From the NCBI RefSeq assembly GCF_024746835.1, contig NZ_CP080531.1:3864001-3928000 (forward strand): DNA of 64,000 nt. Direction: 5' to 3'. Each line of letters opens with the position of its first letter. Position 1 is the stretch's first letter. The position numbers and the translations under genes are program-made. Shown here piece by piece: positions 55,062 to 63,952 of this stretch. The notes below the pieces were generated by a model. That model was not told the origin of the DNA, made no database searches, and saw nothing but the letters and a program-made list of their open reading frames with translations. This stretch comes from Mesorhizobium sp. AR02. GTDB taxonomy: Bacteria; Pseudomonadota; Alphaproteobacteria; Rhizobiales; Rhizobiaceae.

Positions 55062-55641
55062 GCACGTCCCCAAGCTCCTTGAGGTCCTGATAGCGGTCGC
55101 CGATGCGGTGATGCGGGCGACCGCCGATCGACGCGCCAAGGGCGACCACCAGCTCGTCCGGCGCCGGCGCATCGCCGATCTGGAAATGCACGGTCAGGTA
55201 ATGCGAGCGCCGCCCTTCGTCATACTTGTCCATCAGCGGGATCATGATCGGCGTGTTCGGCCCGCCGCGCAGATTGGTGAAGGCAAGATAGGTCTTGGCG
55301 CCGACGGCGCGGCGATAATGGTTGCCGAAATGCAGCGTGTGGATCAGCGCCGAGGCATGCTCGATCTCGCCCGACGTACCGCAAATGGCGGCCTTGCCGT
55401 AGCCCTCGATCGCCTCGCCGGAACCGGCGACGGCAATGATCTCGCGGGTCAGGATCTCTCCCAGCACCGGCGCGCAGGCGCGGATTTCGGGCGAAAGGTC
55501 GTCGGTGAAGCCGCATCCTGCCCAGGGATTGGTCAGCACCGCGGCGACGCCGATCAGGCGCAGCGGTCGGGGTGCGGCCTTGCCGCCTTCGATCAGCGTG
55601 TTCTCGGTATAGGTCACGATCTTGCGAATGGCAGGCTGCAT
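55054..55641 (-). CDS. Amino acid synthesis family protein (DUF1185)
   Basis: 195 residues matching the AA_synth/DUF1185 family: MQPAIRKIVTYTENTLIEGG, VAAVLTNPWAGCGFTDDLSP, GKAAICGTSGEIEHASALIH and MIPLMDKYDEGRRSHY. The biochemical role is not established; members are frequent in operons with flavin monooxygenases or hydrolases for N-heterocycle or amide catabolism. ATG 55641 is used; it is the first gene of the long minus-strand operon and is transcribed from the promoter region holding the GntR palindrome. Confidence 0.85.
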   Translation of the reverse strand: MQPAIRKIVTYTENTLIEGGKAAPRPLRLIGVAAVLTNPWAGCGFTDDLSPEIRACAPVLGEILTREIIAVAGSGEAIEGYGKAAICGTSGEIEHASALIHTLHFGNHYRRAVGAKTYLAFTNLRGGPNTPIMIPLMDKYDEGRRSHYLTVHFQIGDAPAPDELVVALGASIGGRPHHRIGDRYQDLKELGDVHG

Positions 55642-55693
55642 GAAATCCTCGGGTCGGCGACGTCGCGGGACCATCCGATCCCTGTATCATCTT

Positions 55694-55705
55694 ATGGTAT
55701 ACCAT
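55694..55705. promoter_or_regulatory. GntR/FadR-type operator palindrome
   Basis: ATGGTATACCAT is a perfect 12-bp palindrome of the form TNGTNNNACNA bound by FadR-subfamily GntR proteins. It lies between the divergent DUF1185 operon (start 55641) and the gntR gene (start 55776), so it can control both. Confidence 0.7.
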
Positions 55706-55775
55706 GCTATGGAGCGCCAAGTACCTTGTCAACCGGGCATGGAATCTGTTTTCGTGGCGGCGCAGGAGGCAAGAC

Positions 55776-56450
55776 ATGCCAGACGACACGCTTCGCATCG
55801 ACCGCAGCGCCAAGACCTTGAGGACGCTGGCGCTGGAGCGCATGCGCGACGCGATCATGGATTTCCACTTCCAGCCTGGCGAAAGGCTGGTCGAGCGGCC
55901 GCTTTGCGACCAGCTTGGCGTCAGCCGTTCCGTCGTGCGCGAGGTTCTGCGGCAACTGGAGGCCGAGGGGCTCGTGCAGATGATCCCTGGGCATGGGCCG
56001 GCGGTGGCGAGGCCTGACCTCGGCCGCACCGACGAGATCTATGAGTTGAGGGCCCTGCTTGAAGGCATTGCGGCACGCGCCTGCGCCCTGTCGGCCACCG
56101 GCGAGCAGCTGGCGACGCTGGAGCGCGCCCTGGCCGACCTGTTCGAGGCGTGGGCGTCGGGGACGCCGCCGGCAGTGATGCGGGCGACGACGAAATTCTA
56201 CGAGGCGCTGTTCGAGGCCGCCGACAAGCGTGTCGCCTGGGAAATTGTCAGCGGGCTGAATGTCCGCATCAATCAGCTTCGTTCCATGACCATCGTCTCG
56301 ACCAATAGGCGCGAAGCGGCGATCGCCGAGATGAACGAGATCATGGATGCGATCCGGGCACGCAAGCCGGAAGAGGCGGAAGCCGCGGCGCGGCGCCATG
56401 TCGAATCCGCCTGGCAGATCGCCCGCACGGCGCTGCGGCCACCGGTGTGA
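55776..56450 (+). CDS. GntR family transcriptional regulator (FadR/FCD subfamily)
   Basis: 224 residues. The winged helix is RMRDAIMDFHFQPGERLVER with LGVSRSVVREVLRQLEAEGL. The FCD ligand domain reads YELRALLEGIAARACALSAT, with the C-terminal HVESAW as expected. AGGAGG precedes ATG 55776 at optimal distance. It is divergent from the monooxygenase-transporter operon with an operator palindrome between them, so it very likely controls that operon. Confidence 0.92.
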   Translation: MPDDTLRIDRSAKTLRTLALERMRDAIMDFHFQPGERLVERPLCDQLGVSRSVVREVLRQLEAEGLVQMIPGHGPAVARPDLGRTDEIYELRALLEGIAARACALSATGEQLATLERALADLFEAWASGTPPAVMRATTKFYEALFEAADKRVAWEIVSGLNVRINQLRSMTIVSTNRREAAIAEMNEIMDAIRARKPEEAEAAARRHVESAWQIARTALRPPV

Positions 56451-56466
56451 CCGATGGCCGGTCTTC

Positions 56467-57909
56467 CTAACTTCCGCCGGCCATCGTCGCTCGAAGCCAG
56501 GCCGTGATGGCATCGAAGTCGATCGGCTTTGTCGTGTCGACGTCGAAGAGCGGCCCGCGCCGCAGCGGCTCGGCGCGCTTGGCGAGTTCGATCAATTCGG
56601 GGATATAGGCCGCACCGGGATGGCCGGCGGGGCGCTGGTCGAGCCGGGCGCCATAGCGCTCGGCAAGCACTTCGCCGGGCGCGTGACACCAGATTTCCAC
56701 AGTCTGTCCGACACCGGCTTTTCTCAGATGATCCTCCAGAACCTCCCGCGGCTGGAAGCCAAACCAGGCGTCGACGATCACGGTGGTGCCGGCGGGGGCC
56801 TCGCCGACCACCGACCAGATCGCCTGATAGGCGGCGCGGCCGAGCGTGCGGTTGAACAGGCGGTCGCCGCCGCCGAGCACTTCGAGAAACGGATTCTTGA
56901 TCGTGTCGAGCGCGAGCAGCGGCCATCCCATGCGGTCGGCGATGCCGCGTGAGACGGTACTCTTGCCGCTGGCGGGGATGCCGTTGACGAGCACGGCGCG
57001 CCCCGCGCGATCCGACAGGGCCAAGGGCGAAACCGGAACCGCCTGCAGCTCCGCCAGTGCCTGGAGGCCAGCGCCGATCACGCCGGCGTCGTCGCCGAGC
57101 TGGGCGGGTTCGACGTGGCATTGGTACCAGGGCGCCAACGCCGGCGCGCGGGCGAGGGCTGCATGTGCCGCCCGACCAAGGCCGCCGCCAAGCAGCACCA
57201 GATCGGGAGCAAGCACGGCGACGGCGGTGTCGATGGCGGCACGTAACGGTCTCGCCCAGGCGTCCAGTATGGCACGTGCATGGACATCGCCGGCCGCATC
57301 GCGGGCAAAGAGCTGATCCACAGAGATGTCGGCGCCGAGACCGGCGCGTGCAATGTGACGGCCAAGTGCCGTGCCCGAACTGGTGGTTTCGACGCAGCCG
57401 CGGCGGCCGCAGGCGCAGACCTCGCCATTGACGTCGACGGTGATGTGGCCGAGCTGGCCCGCCGTTGCCGAGCCACGCGTGATCCGCCGATCTTGAGCGA
57501 CGGCGCCGCCAATGCCGGTGCCGATGGTGAACATGACGATGTTGCCATGGCTACGCCCGGCGCCGAGCGCCATCTCGGCGGCCAGTGCCATGTTGCAGTC
57601 ATTGTCGATGACAACGGGCTTGCCTGTCATGTCTTCCAGGCGCTGTGCAAGGGCAACCGAGGCGAGGTTGACATAGCCGCCCGACAGCACCGCGCCACGC
57701 CGCGCATCGACGCGGCCGGGGACGCCGACGCCGATGGCCTTCACGTCAGGCGTGTCGAGAAGGCGCACCATGTCGGCGATGCGGCCGAGCACGAGCTCCG
57801 GGTCGGGCGCGCTTTTTTCGGAAACGCGCTTGAGGATTTCACCGGTGCCGGAAATGCGGGCGGCCCGCAGATTGGTGCCGCCAATGTCGATTCCTATGCT
57901 GAGAGGCAT
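56467..57909 (-). CDS. ROK-family kinase fused to a P-loop kinase-like domain
   Basis: 480 residues. Residues 1-290 are a ROK sugar kinase: phosphate loop IGIDIGGTNLRAARI, GVGVPGRVDARRGAV, catalytic Asp in VIDNDCNMALAAE, IGTGIGGAV, and the zinc motif CACGRRGCVE. Residues about 310-480 form a second nucleotide-binding domain with Walker A VNGIPASGKSTVS, TVIVDAWFGFQP and RLDQRPAGHPG, like a gluconate/shikimate-kinase-type P-loop kinase. ATG 57909 has AGGA upstream; the TTG at 57930 is less likely. It may phosphorylate a sugar twice, consistent with the bisphosphate aldolase next to it. Confidence 0.88.
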   Translation of the reverse strand: MPLSIGIDIGGTNLRAARISGTGEILKRVSEKSAPDPELVLGRIADMVRLLDTPDVKAIGVGVPGRVDARRGAVLSGGYVNLASVALAQRLEDMTGKPVVIDNDCNMALAAEMALGAGRSHGNIVMFTIGTGIGGAVAQDRRITRGSATAGQLGHITVDVNGEVCACGRRGCVETTSSGTALGRHIARAGLGADISVDQLFARDAAGDVHARAILDAWARPLRAAIDTAVAVLAPDLVLLGGGLGRAAHAALARAPALAPWYQCHVEPAQLGDDAGVIGAGLQALAELQAVPVSPLALSDRAGRAVLVNGIPASGKSTVSRGIADRMGWPLLALDTIKNPFLEVLGGGDRLFNRTLGRAAYQAIWSVVGEAPAGTTVIVDAWFGFQPREVLEDHLRKAGVGQTVEIWCHAPGEVLAERYGARLDQRPAGHPGAAYIPELIELAKRAEPLRRGPLFDVDTTKPIDFDAITAWLRATMAGGS

Positions 57910-57939
57910 GGCGTCCTGCGCGTGATCCAAATTCGACTA

Positions 57940-58848
57940 TCAGGCAGCGGCCTTCTGCCGGTAGTGCCCGATCACGGCCTGAATCTCACGCAATCGCGGC
58001 ACTGCGATGGTCTTAAGCCTTTCGCGCTGGATGTCACGGTCGAGCGAGATGCAGTCCTTCCACAGCGAGCGGCCGGCGATGACGCCCGAGGCGCCATTCT
58101 GCATGGCGATCTCGACCTGGCCAAGGAAGGTCGCGTGGTTGACGCCGGCCGAAAGCACCGCCCACGGCACGTCGCCGGCCATTTTGGTGATGTTGGCGCA
58201 GGCTTGCGGCGTACCGGGGTAGGGAAGCTTCAGCACCTTGGCGCCGCACTCCAGCGAAATCCTGGTGCCTTCTTCGACAAGCCATGGCGTCTTGGCCGCA
58301 TAGTCCTCGGGGCTTTCCCCTTCGAGCTGATAGGTCAGGAACTCGACGACGAGCAGCAGGTCCTCCTGCCCGAAATCGGCGATGCACTGGCGCAGGATGG
58401 CGATGTTGTGGTCGTTGGCCTGCGGCTTGTCGGCCCGGAGATACACCATGATCTTGCCGCCGGTACCGCCCAAGGCGCGGACGCGGCGCGCGTCGATGTC
58501 GGGAACCAGGCGTGACAGGCGGTAGCCCTCGGGCGAGACGTCGAAACCGGAAGCGTCGAGACCGATGAGCAGTGCCGTATCGCGGTTCAAGACGCCTTCG
58601 TCGACAATGCGCGGCACCGCGCAGAGCGGGTCGAGCAGCACGCAGGACGCGGCACTGGCGAGGTAGCGGGTGATGTCAGCCTTGGTGTCGCCGAGCATGT
58701 CATTGGTGATCTTGGCCTGCTCGGCCGGATCCGACGCCAGCAAGGTCCGCATGCCGCCGCGCTGGTCGCAGGCGATGGCCACCATGGCTCCATCCTTGCC
58801 GCATATCTGCTGATAGCCGCGCAACTCCGCGGTGGTCATCTTGGTCAT
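57940..58848 (-). CDS. Class I aldolase of the LacD / YihT type (tagatose-bisphosphate or sulfofructose-phosphate aldolase-like)
   Basis: 302 residues. It has VAIACDQRGGMRTLL at the N-terminus, GKIMVYLRADKPQ, LVVEFLTYQ, and the Schiff-base lysine in CGAKVLKLPYPG, followed by PWAVLSAGVNHATFLGQVEI and ASGVIAGRSLWKD. It splits a ketose bisphosphate or a related sugar phosphate into two trioses. It is adjacent to the dual kinase on the same strand and divergent from the SorC-type regulator and sugar importer. Confidence 0.88.
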   Translation of the reverse strand: MTKMTTAELRGYQQICGKDGAMVAIACDQRGGMRTLLASDPAEQAKITNDMLGDTKADITRYLASAASCVLLDPLCAVPRIVDEGVLNRDTALLIGLDASGFDVSPEGYRLSRLVPDIDARRVRALGGTGGKIMVYLRADKPQANDHNIAILRQCIADFGQEDLLLVVEFLTYQLEGESPEDYAAKTPWLVEEGTRISLECGAKVLKLPYPGTPQACANITKMAGDVPWAVLSAGVNHATFLGQVEIAMQNGASGVIAGRSLWKDCISLDRDIQRERLKTIAVPRLREIQAVIGHYRQKAAA

Positions 58849-59060
58849 GGTCTCAATCCGATGTTGGCGCTCTCTTGCCGAGGGCGCGGATCCCGTGAAA
58901 ACAACAATGTTCAGTTCTGCCCGCCTTGTTGGCAGGGAGATTTTTGCCTCGGTGCCGCGTCATCCGTCCTCGTGAACAGTGCCTCGCCGGCCCTACGGCC
59001 TGGGATCGGCCGCAAAGTTGCGAGTTGGCTGGATTTGCGCGATAACTCCCGTCGGCGTAT

Positions 59061-59075
59061 ACGTGTGTAACACGT
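59061..59075. promoter_or_regulatory. Putative SorC-type operator (palindrome) in the divergent promoter
   Basis: ACGTGT-GTA-ACACGT has perfect 6-bp arms between the aldolase (58848) and the regulator (59137) starts. Extended on the minus strand it reads GCAACGTGTTACACACG; a near copy (12 of 13 bases) lies upstream of the sugar-binding protein gene at 60227-60239. Confidence 0.55.
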
Positions 59076-59136
59076 TGCTGAAAGGAATTGCAAGCTGCCT
59101 GTTTCCCCCATCCAGGATGCGACCGCATCGCGGACG

Positions 59137-60036
59137 ATGCTGCACACGGTTGCCAAGTTGCATTATGTGGAGGAGATGTCGCAGGTCGACATCGCCCGGC
59201 GGCTCGGTGTCTCCACCGCGACGATTTCGCGCCTGCTGCAGCGGGCGCGGGCGGAAGGGATCGTGCGGATCGAGGTTCTCGACCTGGCGACGCCGGAGGA
59301 TATCACCAGGCAACTGATCGATGGCTTGAAACTGCGGGATGCCGCGGTGGTGGAGACGCCGGCGGCAGGCACGCTGGCGGCGCTCGCGGCACCGCTTGGC
59401 GGGCTGCTCAGGCAGGCGCAACTGGTGGCCGGCTCTGTGGTTGCCATCGGCTGGGGCCGCGCCGTGCGCGAAGTGATCCGCGCCGGCCTGCCACGCATGC
59501 CCGGTGTGCTGACCGTGGCTGCCACCGGCGGCATGCAGCAGCAGGCGGCGCATTTTCAGGTCAACGAATTCGTGCGGCTTGCCGCTGAGGAGTTCGGCGG
59601 CACACCGCATTTCATTCATGCGCCCTATCTGCCCTCCACCGAATTGCGCGAGGTCTTCCTGCGCGACACCGCCATCCGCGATGCTGTCGCCTTGTGGGAG
59701 CGGACCGATATCGCGATCGTCGGTATCGGCCTGCCGCATGCCATCAATGCCCCCGAGGCAAGTGCCGCCACGCCGAGCGAGCAGGCACTGGTTCATGCGG
59801 CCGGCGACGTGCTTCGCCATTACTTCGATGCCGAGGGCACGCTGATCGCCTGGGAAGGCGAGAGCCGGATGATTGCCATGTCGCCGGCACAGCTGCGCGC
59901 CGTGCCGCTGGTCATCGGCCTTGCCGCGTCGCCGGAGAAGGCGACGGCAATCATCGCCGCCGTTCGCGCCGGGCTGATCAACACGCTGGTGACGGATACG
60001 AAGACGGCGCAGGCCATCCTCGCGGCGCTCGCGTAG
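59137..60036 (+). CDS. SorC/DeoR-type sugar-binding transcriptional regulator
   Basis: 299 residues. The short N-terminal helix-turn-helix is YVEEMSQVDIARRLGVSTAT with ISRLLQRARAEGIV. The SorC sugar-phosphate domain contains GSVVAIGWGRAVREV, LTVAATGGMQQQ, IAIVGIGLPHAI and the C-terminal VIGLAASPEKATAIIAAVRA. ATG 59137 is used; a few more in-frame codons upstream lack a usual start. It probably represses the sugar importer and kinase/aldolase genes until a sugar phosphate appears. Confidence 0.88.
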   Translation: MLHTVAKLHYVEEMSQVDIARRLGVSTATISRLLQRARAEGIVRIEVLDLATPEDITRQLIDGLKLRDAAVVETPAAGTLAALAAPLGGLLRQAQLVAGSVVAIGWGRAVREVIRAGLPRMPGVLTVAATGGMQQQAAHFQVNEFVRLAAEEFGGTPHFIHAPYLPSTELREVFLRDTAIRDAVALWERTDIAIVGIGLPHAINAPEASAATPSEQALVHAAGDVLRHYFDAEGTLIAWEGESRMIAMSPAQLRAVPLVIGLAASPEKATAIIAAVRAGLINTLVTDTKTAQAILAALA

Positions 60037-60484
60037 CGATAGAACGGGCAGGACGCTGCCGCGATTGGCGGCTCTGGGGAGGTCCAAGGCGCGGCCACGA
60101 AAACCAGTTGTGCCGCCGAATGCCCCGGGCGATAGTTGGCCGGGGCTCCGCGGAGCAGTCGGATGTTGTACGGTGTGAAAGACCCGGCGCTGTCAGCTCG
60201 GAAAAACCGAGTTGCAATTTATTTCTGCAAAGTGTTACAAGTTCGAAAGCCCGCCGGCAAGGCGTGGCGCGGGGCACAGTTTGCCGGACCTCGCGGAGGC
60301 GGAGGAACGGGGCTGTGGCCAGATGCGCCGGTCGGCTGACCGGCTGACATATCGACTGGAGGGCGCTTGGGAGGAGCTGCCCGCGAAAGGCAAACAGGCG
60401 TTCCCGGCCGTCGGCATCTGAAGAGATGACGGCCATTCCAATGTCACTTGCAACGGCAGATCTGCCAATAATGAGGAGGATGTC
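60037..60484. promoter_or_regulatory. Upstream region of the sugar-binding protein gene, with operator-like site at 60227-60239
   Basis: GCAAAGTGTTACA at 60227-60239 matches GCAACGTGTTACA in the regulator promoter at 12 of 13 positions. GAGGAGG at 60473-60479 is the ribosome-binding site of the next gene. No other gene is supported in these 450 bases. Confidence 0.5.
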
Positions 60485-61462
60485 ATGAAGAAGATTGTTG
60501 CCGCGCTCGCGGCGCTCGCCGTCAGTGCGACGGTGCTGATCGCGCCCGCACAGGCGCAGGACAAGAAATACACCATTGCGCTCATTCCGGGCCTGACCAC
60601 CGACGGCTTCTACATCACCATGCGCAAGGGCGCCCAGGCGGCAGCCGACGCGCTTGGCGTGAACCTGGTTTTCCAGGGCGCGCCGGACTTCAACCCAGTC
60701 ACCCAGGTGCCGGTGCTCGACGCCGTCATTGCCAAGAAGCCGGACGCGATCCTGATCGCGCCGACCGACAAGGTTCAGCTGGTCGAACCGCTGCGCAAGG
60801 CCAATGATGCCGGCATCCCGGTCATCACCGTCGACACGTTCATCGGCAGCGGCGTCTACCAGACCGGCGCCGGCGATGCCGATTTCCCGCTGGCCTACAT
60901 TGCCTCGGACAATGTGCTCGGCGGCGAGATCGCCGCGCGCGCGCTGGCCACCGCCATTGGCGACAAGGGCAAGGTCTATGTGTCGAACGTCAAGCCCGGC
61001 ATCTCGACCACCGACCAGCGTGAAGAGGGCTTCAAGAAGGAGATGGCCAAGCATACGGGCATCACCGTGCTGGAGACCCAGTTCAATGACGACGACGCCA
61101 ACAAGGCGGCCTCGCAGCTGCAGGCGGTGTTTGCGCGCAATCCCGACCTGGTCGGCGTGTTCGGCGCCAATCTGTTCTCGGCGCTGGGTGCGGCCAATGG
61201 CGTCAAGCAGGCTGGCCAGACCGGCACCGTCAAGGTCGTCGCCTTCGATGCCCCGACCAGCATCGTCGACAACATCAACACCGGCCTGGTCGACGTGGCG
61301 ATCGCCCAGCATCCCGCCGAGATCGGTTATTACGGCGTCGTCTCGGCCTATGCCCACCTGACCGGCCATTCGATCCCGGTCACGATCGGCACCGGCTTCA
61401 CGATCATGGACAAGTCCAACATCGCGGACCCGAACATCTCGAAGTATCTCTACTCCGAGTAA
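60485..61462 (+). CDS. Sugar ABC transporter substrate-binding protein (RbsB type)
   Basis: 325 residues. Signal peptide MKKIVAALAALAVSATVLIA then APAQAQ. The mature part begins YTIALIPGLTTDGFYITMRK and shows the type-I periplasmic fold (IAPTDKVQLVEPLRKANDAG, YVSNVKPGISTTDQREEGFK, VFGANLFSALGAANGVKQAG, VVAFDAPTSIVDNINTGL). It binds a sugar or polyol in the periplasm. It is the first gene of a three-gene transporter operon and is followed by a hairpin that probably raises its level over that of the permease. Confidence 0.93.
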   Translation: MKKIVAALAALAVSATVLIAPAQAQDKKYTIALIPGLTTDGFYITMRKGAQAAADALGVNLVFQGAPDFNPVTQVPVLDAVIAKKPDAILIAPTDKVQLVEPLRKANDAGIPVITVDTFIGSGVYQTGAGDADFPLAYIASDNVLGGEIAARALATAIGDKGKVYVSNVKPGISTTDQREEGFKKEMAKHTGITVLETQFNDDDANKAASQLQAVFARNPDLVGVFGANLFSALGAANGVKQAGQTGTVKVVAFDAPTSIVDNINTGLVDVAIAQHPAEIGYYGVVSAYAHLTGHSIPVTIGTGFTIMDKSNIADPNISKYLYSE

Positions 61463-61476
61463 GTCCAGACCAGCTT

Positions 61477-61505
61477 GGCGCCTCCCCGGTCCGCCGGGAG
61501 GCGCC
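61477..61505. terminator. Hairpin between sugar-binding protein and permease genes
   Basis: Arms GGCGCCTCCC (61477-61486) and GGGAGGCGCC (61496-61505) are perfect with a 9-base loop and no T run. This is the same arrangement as in the polyamine-type operon at 49644. Confidence 0.55.
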
Positions 61506-61560
61506 TGTGCCGGGTTCTCGCCGGAGGCGGGACCTGTTTGAAGGCAGCCGTGGAGTATCC

Positions 61561-62622
61561 ATGACCTCGACATCACCAGCCCAGCCAGCCGAGAAGCATG
61601 TCGCCCCTCAGGCCGATCACGGCGATCCGGCCAGGAGCCTGATCGCACGCATCGCCGAAGGGCGTGCCTGGCTGTTCCTTGCCGGCCTGATCATCTGTTT
61701 CGAGGTCTGGTCACGGCTCGCCTTCGGCGCCACCTTCGTGCTCAACCCGTTCAACCTGCAGTCCATCGCCATCTTCGCCGTGGCGCCGCTGCTGCTGGCG
61801 ACCGGCCAGACCTTCGTCATCATCTCCGGCGGCATCGACCTGTCGCTTGGCTTCATCATGGGCCTTGCCGCCGTCATCGCCGCGCATGCCACCAACCTGG
61901 CGGGCGCCGCCATTCCCCTGCCGCTGGCCATGCTGGCGGGCATCCTCGCCTCGGTGATCGTTGCCGGCGTACCCGGCGTCATCAATGGCCTGCTGATCTC
62001 GCGCCTCAAGGTGCCGCCCTTCATCGGCACGCTCGGCATGTTCGGCGTCGCGCGCGGCGCCGCCTTCCTGCTTGCCGGCGGCACGACGGTTCCGGTGCAG
62101 AATTCCTGGTTCGCGCTGCTCGGCAACGGCAAGTTCTATGGCGTGCCCTATCTGGTGATCATCACCGCGATCTTCGTCATCGTGATGCACTATCTGCTCA
62201 GCCAGACCCGGTTCGGCCAGCACAATTATGCCATCGGCGCCAATGTGCAGGCGGCGCGCCGGGCCGGCATCGACATCAGGGGCCACATCCTGCGGCTCTA
62301 CGTGCTGTCGGCGATGTGCGCCGGCCTTGGCGGCGCGCTCTATGCCGCGCGCTTCACCGCGGGTGCTGCACAGGCCGGCGAGCCCCTGCTGCTCGACAGC
62401 GTCGCGGCGGTGGTGATCGGCGGCGCCAGCCTGTTCGGCGGCTCCGGCACCATCTTCGGCACAGTCGCCGGCGCGCTGGTGATCGCGGTCATCCAGTACG
62501 GGCTGGTCTTCGTCAATGTCGAACCGTTCTGGCAGTTCATCGCCGTCGGCGTCGTCATCATCATTTCCGTCCTTATCGACCAGGCGCAGCGCCGGTTCAG
62601 TGGAGCCCGTCAGGATGAATAG
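61561..62622 (+). CDS. Sugar ABC transporter permease (RbsC type)
   Basis: 353 residues, eight or more hydrophobic segments. Family motifs are GQTFVIISGGIDLSLGFIMG, VPPFIGTLGMFGVARGAAF, GQHNYAIGANVQAARRAGI and VIGGASLFGGSGTIFGTVAG. GGAG is five bases before ATG 61561; upstream codons of the same frame are not expected to be translated. Its stop overlaps the start of the ATPase gene. Inner-membrane channel for the sugar bound by the preceding receptor. Confidence 0.93.
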   Translation: MTSTSPAQPAEKHVAPQADHGDPARSLIARIAEGRAWLFLAGLIICFEVWSRLAFGATFVLNPFNLQSIAIFAVAPLLLATGQTFVIISGGIDLSLGFIMGLAAVIAAHATNLAGAAIPLPLAMLAGILASVIVAGVPGVINGLLISRLKVPPFIGTLGMFGVARGAAFLLAGGTTVPVQNSWFALLGNGKFYGVPYLVIITAIFVIVMHYLLSQTRFGQHNYAIGANVQAARRAGIDIRGHILRLYVLSAMCAGLGGALYAARFTAGAAQAGEPLLLDSVAAVVIGGASLFGGSGTIFGTVAGALVIAVIQYGLVFVNVEPFWQFIAVGVVIIISVLIDQAQRRFSGARQDE

Positions 62623-63370
62623 CAGCAACCAGACCACGCCCCTGCTGGAAGTCCGCAACCTGTCCAAGCATTTTGGCGCTGTGCGCGCGCTCAACGACTT
62701 CTCCATGGCCGTGCGGCCGGGCGAAGTGGTGGCGCTGGCCGGCGACAATGGGGCCGGCAAGACGACGCTGATCAAGGCGATATCGGGCGTGTTCCAGCCG
62801 ACGGGCGGCGAAATCCTGCTTCGGGGTCAGCCGGTGACGTTCGCGACGCCGCAGGAGGCGCGCGAGAAGGGCATCGAGACGATCTACCAGGATCTCGCGC
62901 TCGCCGACAATCTGTCGATCGGCGCCAACATCTTCCTTGGCCGCGAACCGATGCGCAAGGCATTCGGCTTCCTGCCGGTGCTCGACCGCAAGGCCATGGC
63001 CGAGGCGGCCAAGGCGACGATGGGGCGGCTGGACTTCCATGTCAGCCGGCTCGAGGCTCCGGTCAGTAATTTCTCCGGTGGCCAGCGACAGGCGGTCGCC
63101 ATCGGCCGCGCCGTCTACTGGGATGCGCAGATACTGATCATGGACGAGCCGACCGCCGCCCTTGGCGTGCCCGAACAGCGCAAGGTGATTTCACTGATCC
63201 ATCAGCTCAAGGCGCAAGGCCGAGGGGTGATCTTCATCTCGCACAATCTGCAGGACATCTTTGCAGTCTCGGACCGCATCGTCGTGCTGCGGCGCGGCGT
63301 CCAGGCCGGCGAGCGCAAGATCTCCGAGACCAACCATGACGAAGTCGTCAAGCTGATGGTCGGCGGATAA
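62615..63370 (+). CDS. Sugar ABC transporter ATP-binding protein (single-domain RbsA type)
   Basis: 251 residues. Walker A GDNGAGKTT, Q-loop ETIYQDLALADNL, signature FSGGQRQAVAIG, Walker B ILIMDEPTAAL and H-loop IFISHNLQDIF. Unlike RbsA of enteric bacteria it has one ATPase domain, as in many rhizobial sugar importers (FrcA type). ATG 62615 overlaps the permease stop by 8 bases. Last gene of the importer operon. Confidence 0.93.
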   Translation: MNSSNQTTPLLEVRNLSKHFGAVRALNDFSMAVRPGEVVALAGDNGAGKTTLIKAISGVFQPTGGEILLRGQPVTFATPQEAREKGIETIYQDLALADNLSIGANIFLGREPMRKAFGFLPVLDRKAMAEAAKATMGRLDFHVSRLEAPVSNFSGGQRQAVAIGRAVYWDAQILIMDEPTAALGVPEQRKVISLIHQLKAQGRGVIFISHNLQDIFAVSDRIVVLRRGVQAGERKISETNHDEVVKLMVGG

Positions 63371-63445
63371 GGTGAGTTGATATTCAGCCGGTCTGCAAAT
63401 GCTCCGCCTGACCTGAATCTCAACACACCTTAGATCGTCAATTGC

Positions 63446-63952
63446 TTAGCCGGCATCGCGATTGGTCAATGCGATGTGGCAACAGCCGGAGCCGTGGCCT
63501 GGCGTCCAGGTGATGTTGTCGAAGCGCACGCCCGTCGCCTCGAACAGGCCACGGTCGAAGGCGCCGGCGATGCGGCAGAGCGTGGAGAGTTTTTCGTCGC
63601 CAACGCCGGCCTCGACCCAGGCATCCTTCAGCGGGCAGCGCTTCACCTTGAAGGCGATCCGGTCATCGCCCCGTTCGATATCGGTTGGATACATCAGGCC
63701 GCCATCCGGGCTGACGGCCAGGAAGGCCTCGCCGATGACGCGCGCATCGTTGGCGCCGAAGCTGGCGAAGGCCGCTGCCGCCACTTCCTTGCCGCGCTGC
63801 TCGATGGCGCGGACCATGATCGCCTCGGCTTTTTCGGCGCCCAGCTCTCCGGTCAGTTCGTCGAGGAACAGGCGGTAGAGATCGGCGCGGTTGCGGAACG
63901 CGGAATCGAGTTCGCGCGACAGCTTTTCGGCTCTGGCTTCGGGGTCGGTCAT
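63446..63952 (-). CDS. L-2-amino-thiazoline-4-carboxylic acid hydrolase family protein
   Basis: 168 residues matching the ATC-hydrolase family: an N-terminal helical part (DLYRLFLDELTGELGAEKAE) and the conserved C-terminus RCPLKDAWVEAGVGDEKLST with FDNITWTPGHGSGCCHIAL. The founding member opens the thiazoline ring on the way to L-cysteine, but most relatives have unknown substrates. It is convergent with the sugar importer operon; its promoter lies at the right edge of the window (after 63952). Confidence 0.82.
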   Translation of the reverse strand: MTDPEARAEKLSRELDSAFRNRADLYRLFLDELTGELGAEKAEAIMVRAIEQRGKEVAAAAFASFGANDARVIGEAFLAVSPDGGLMYPTDIERGDDRIAFKVKRCPLKDAWVEAGVGDEKLSTLCRIAGAFDRGLFEATGVRFDNITWTPGHGSGCCHIALTNRDAG

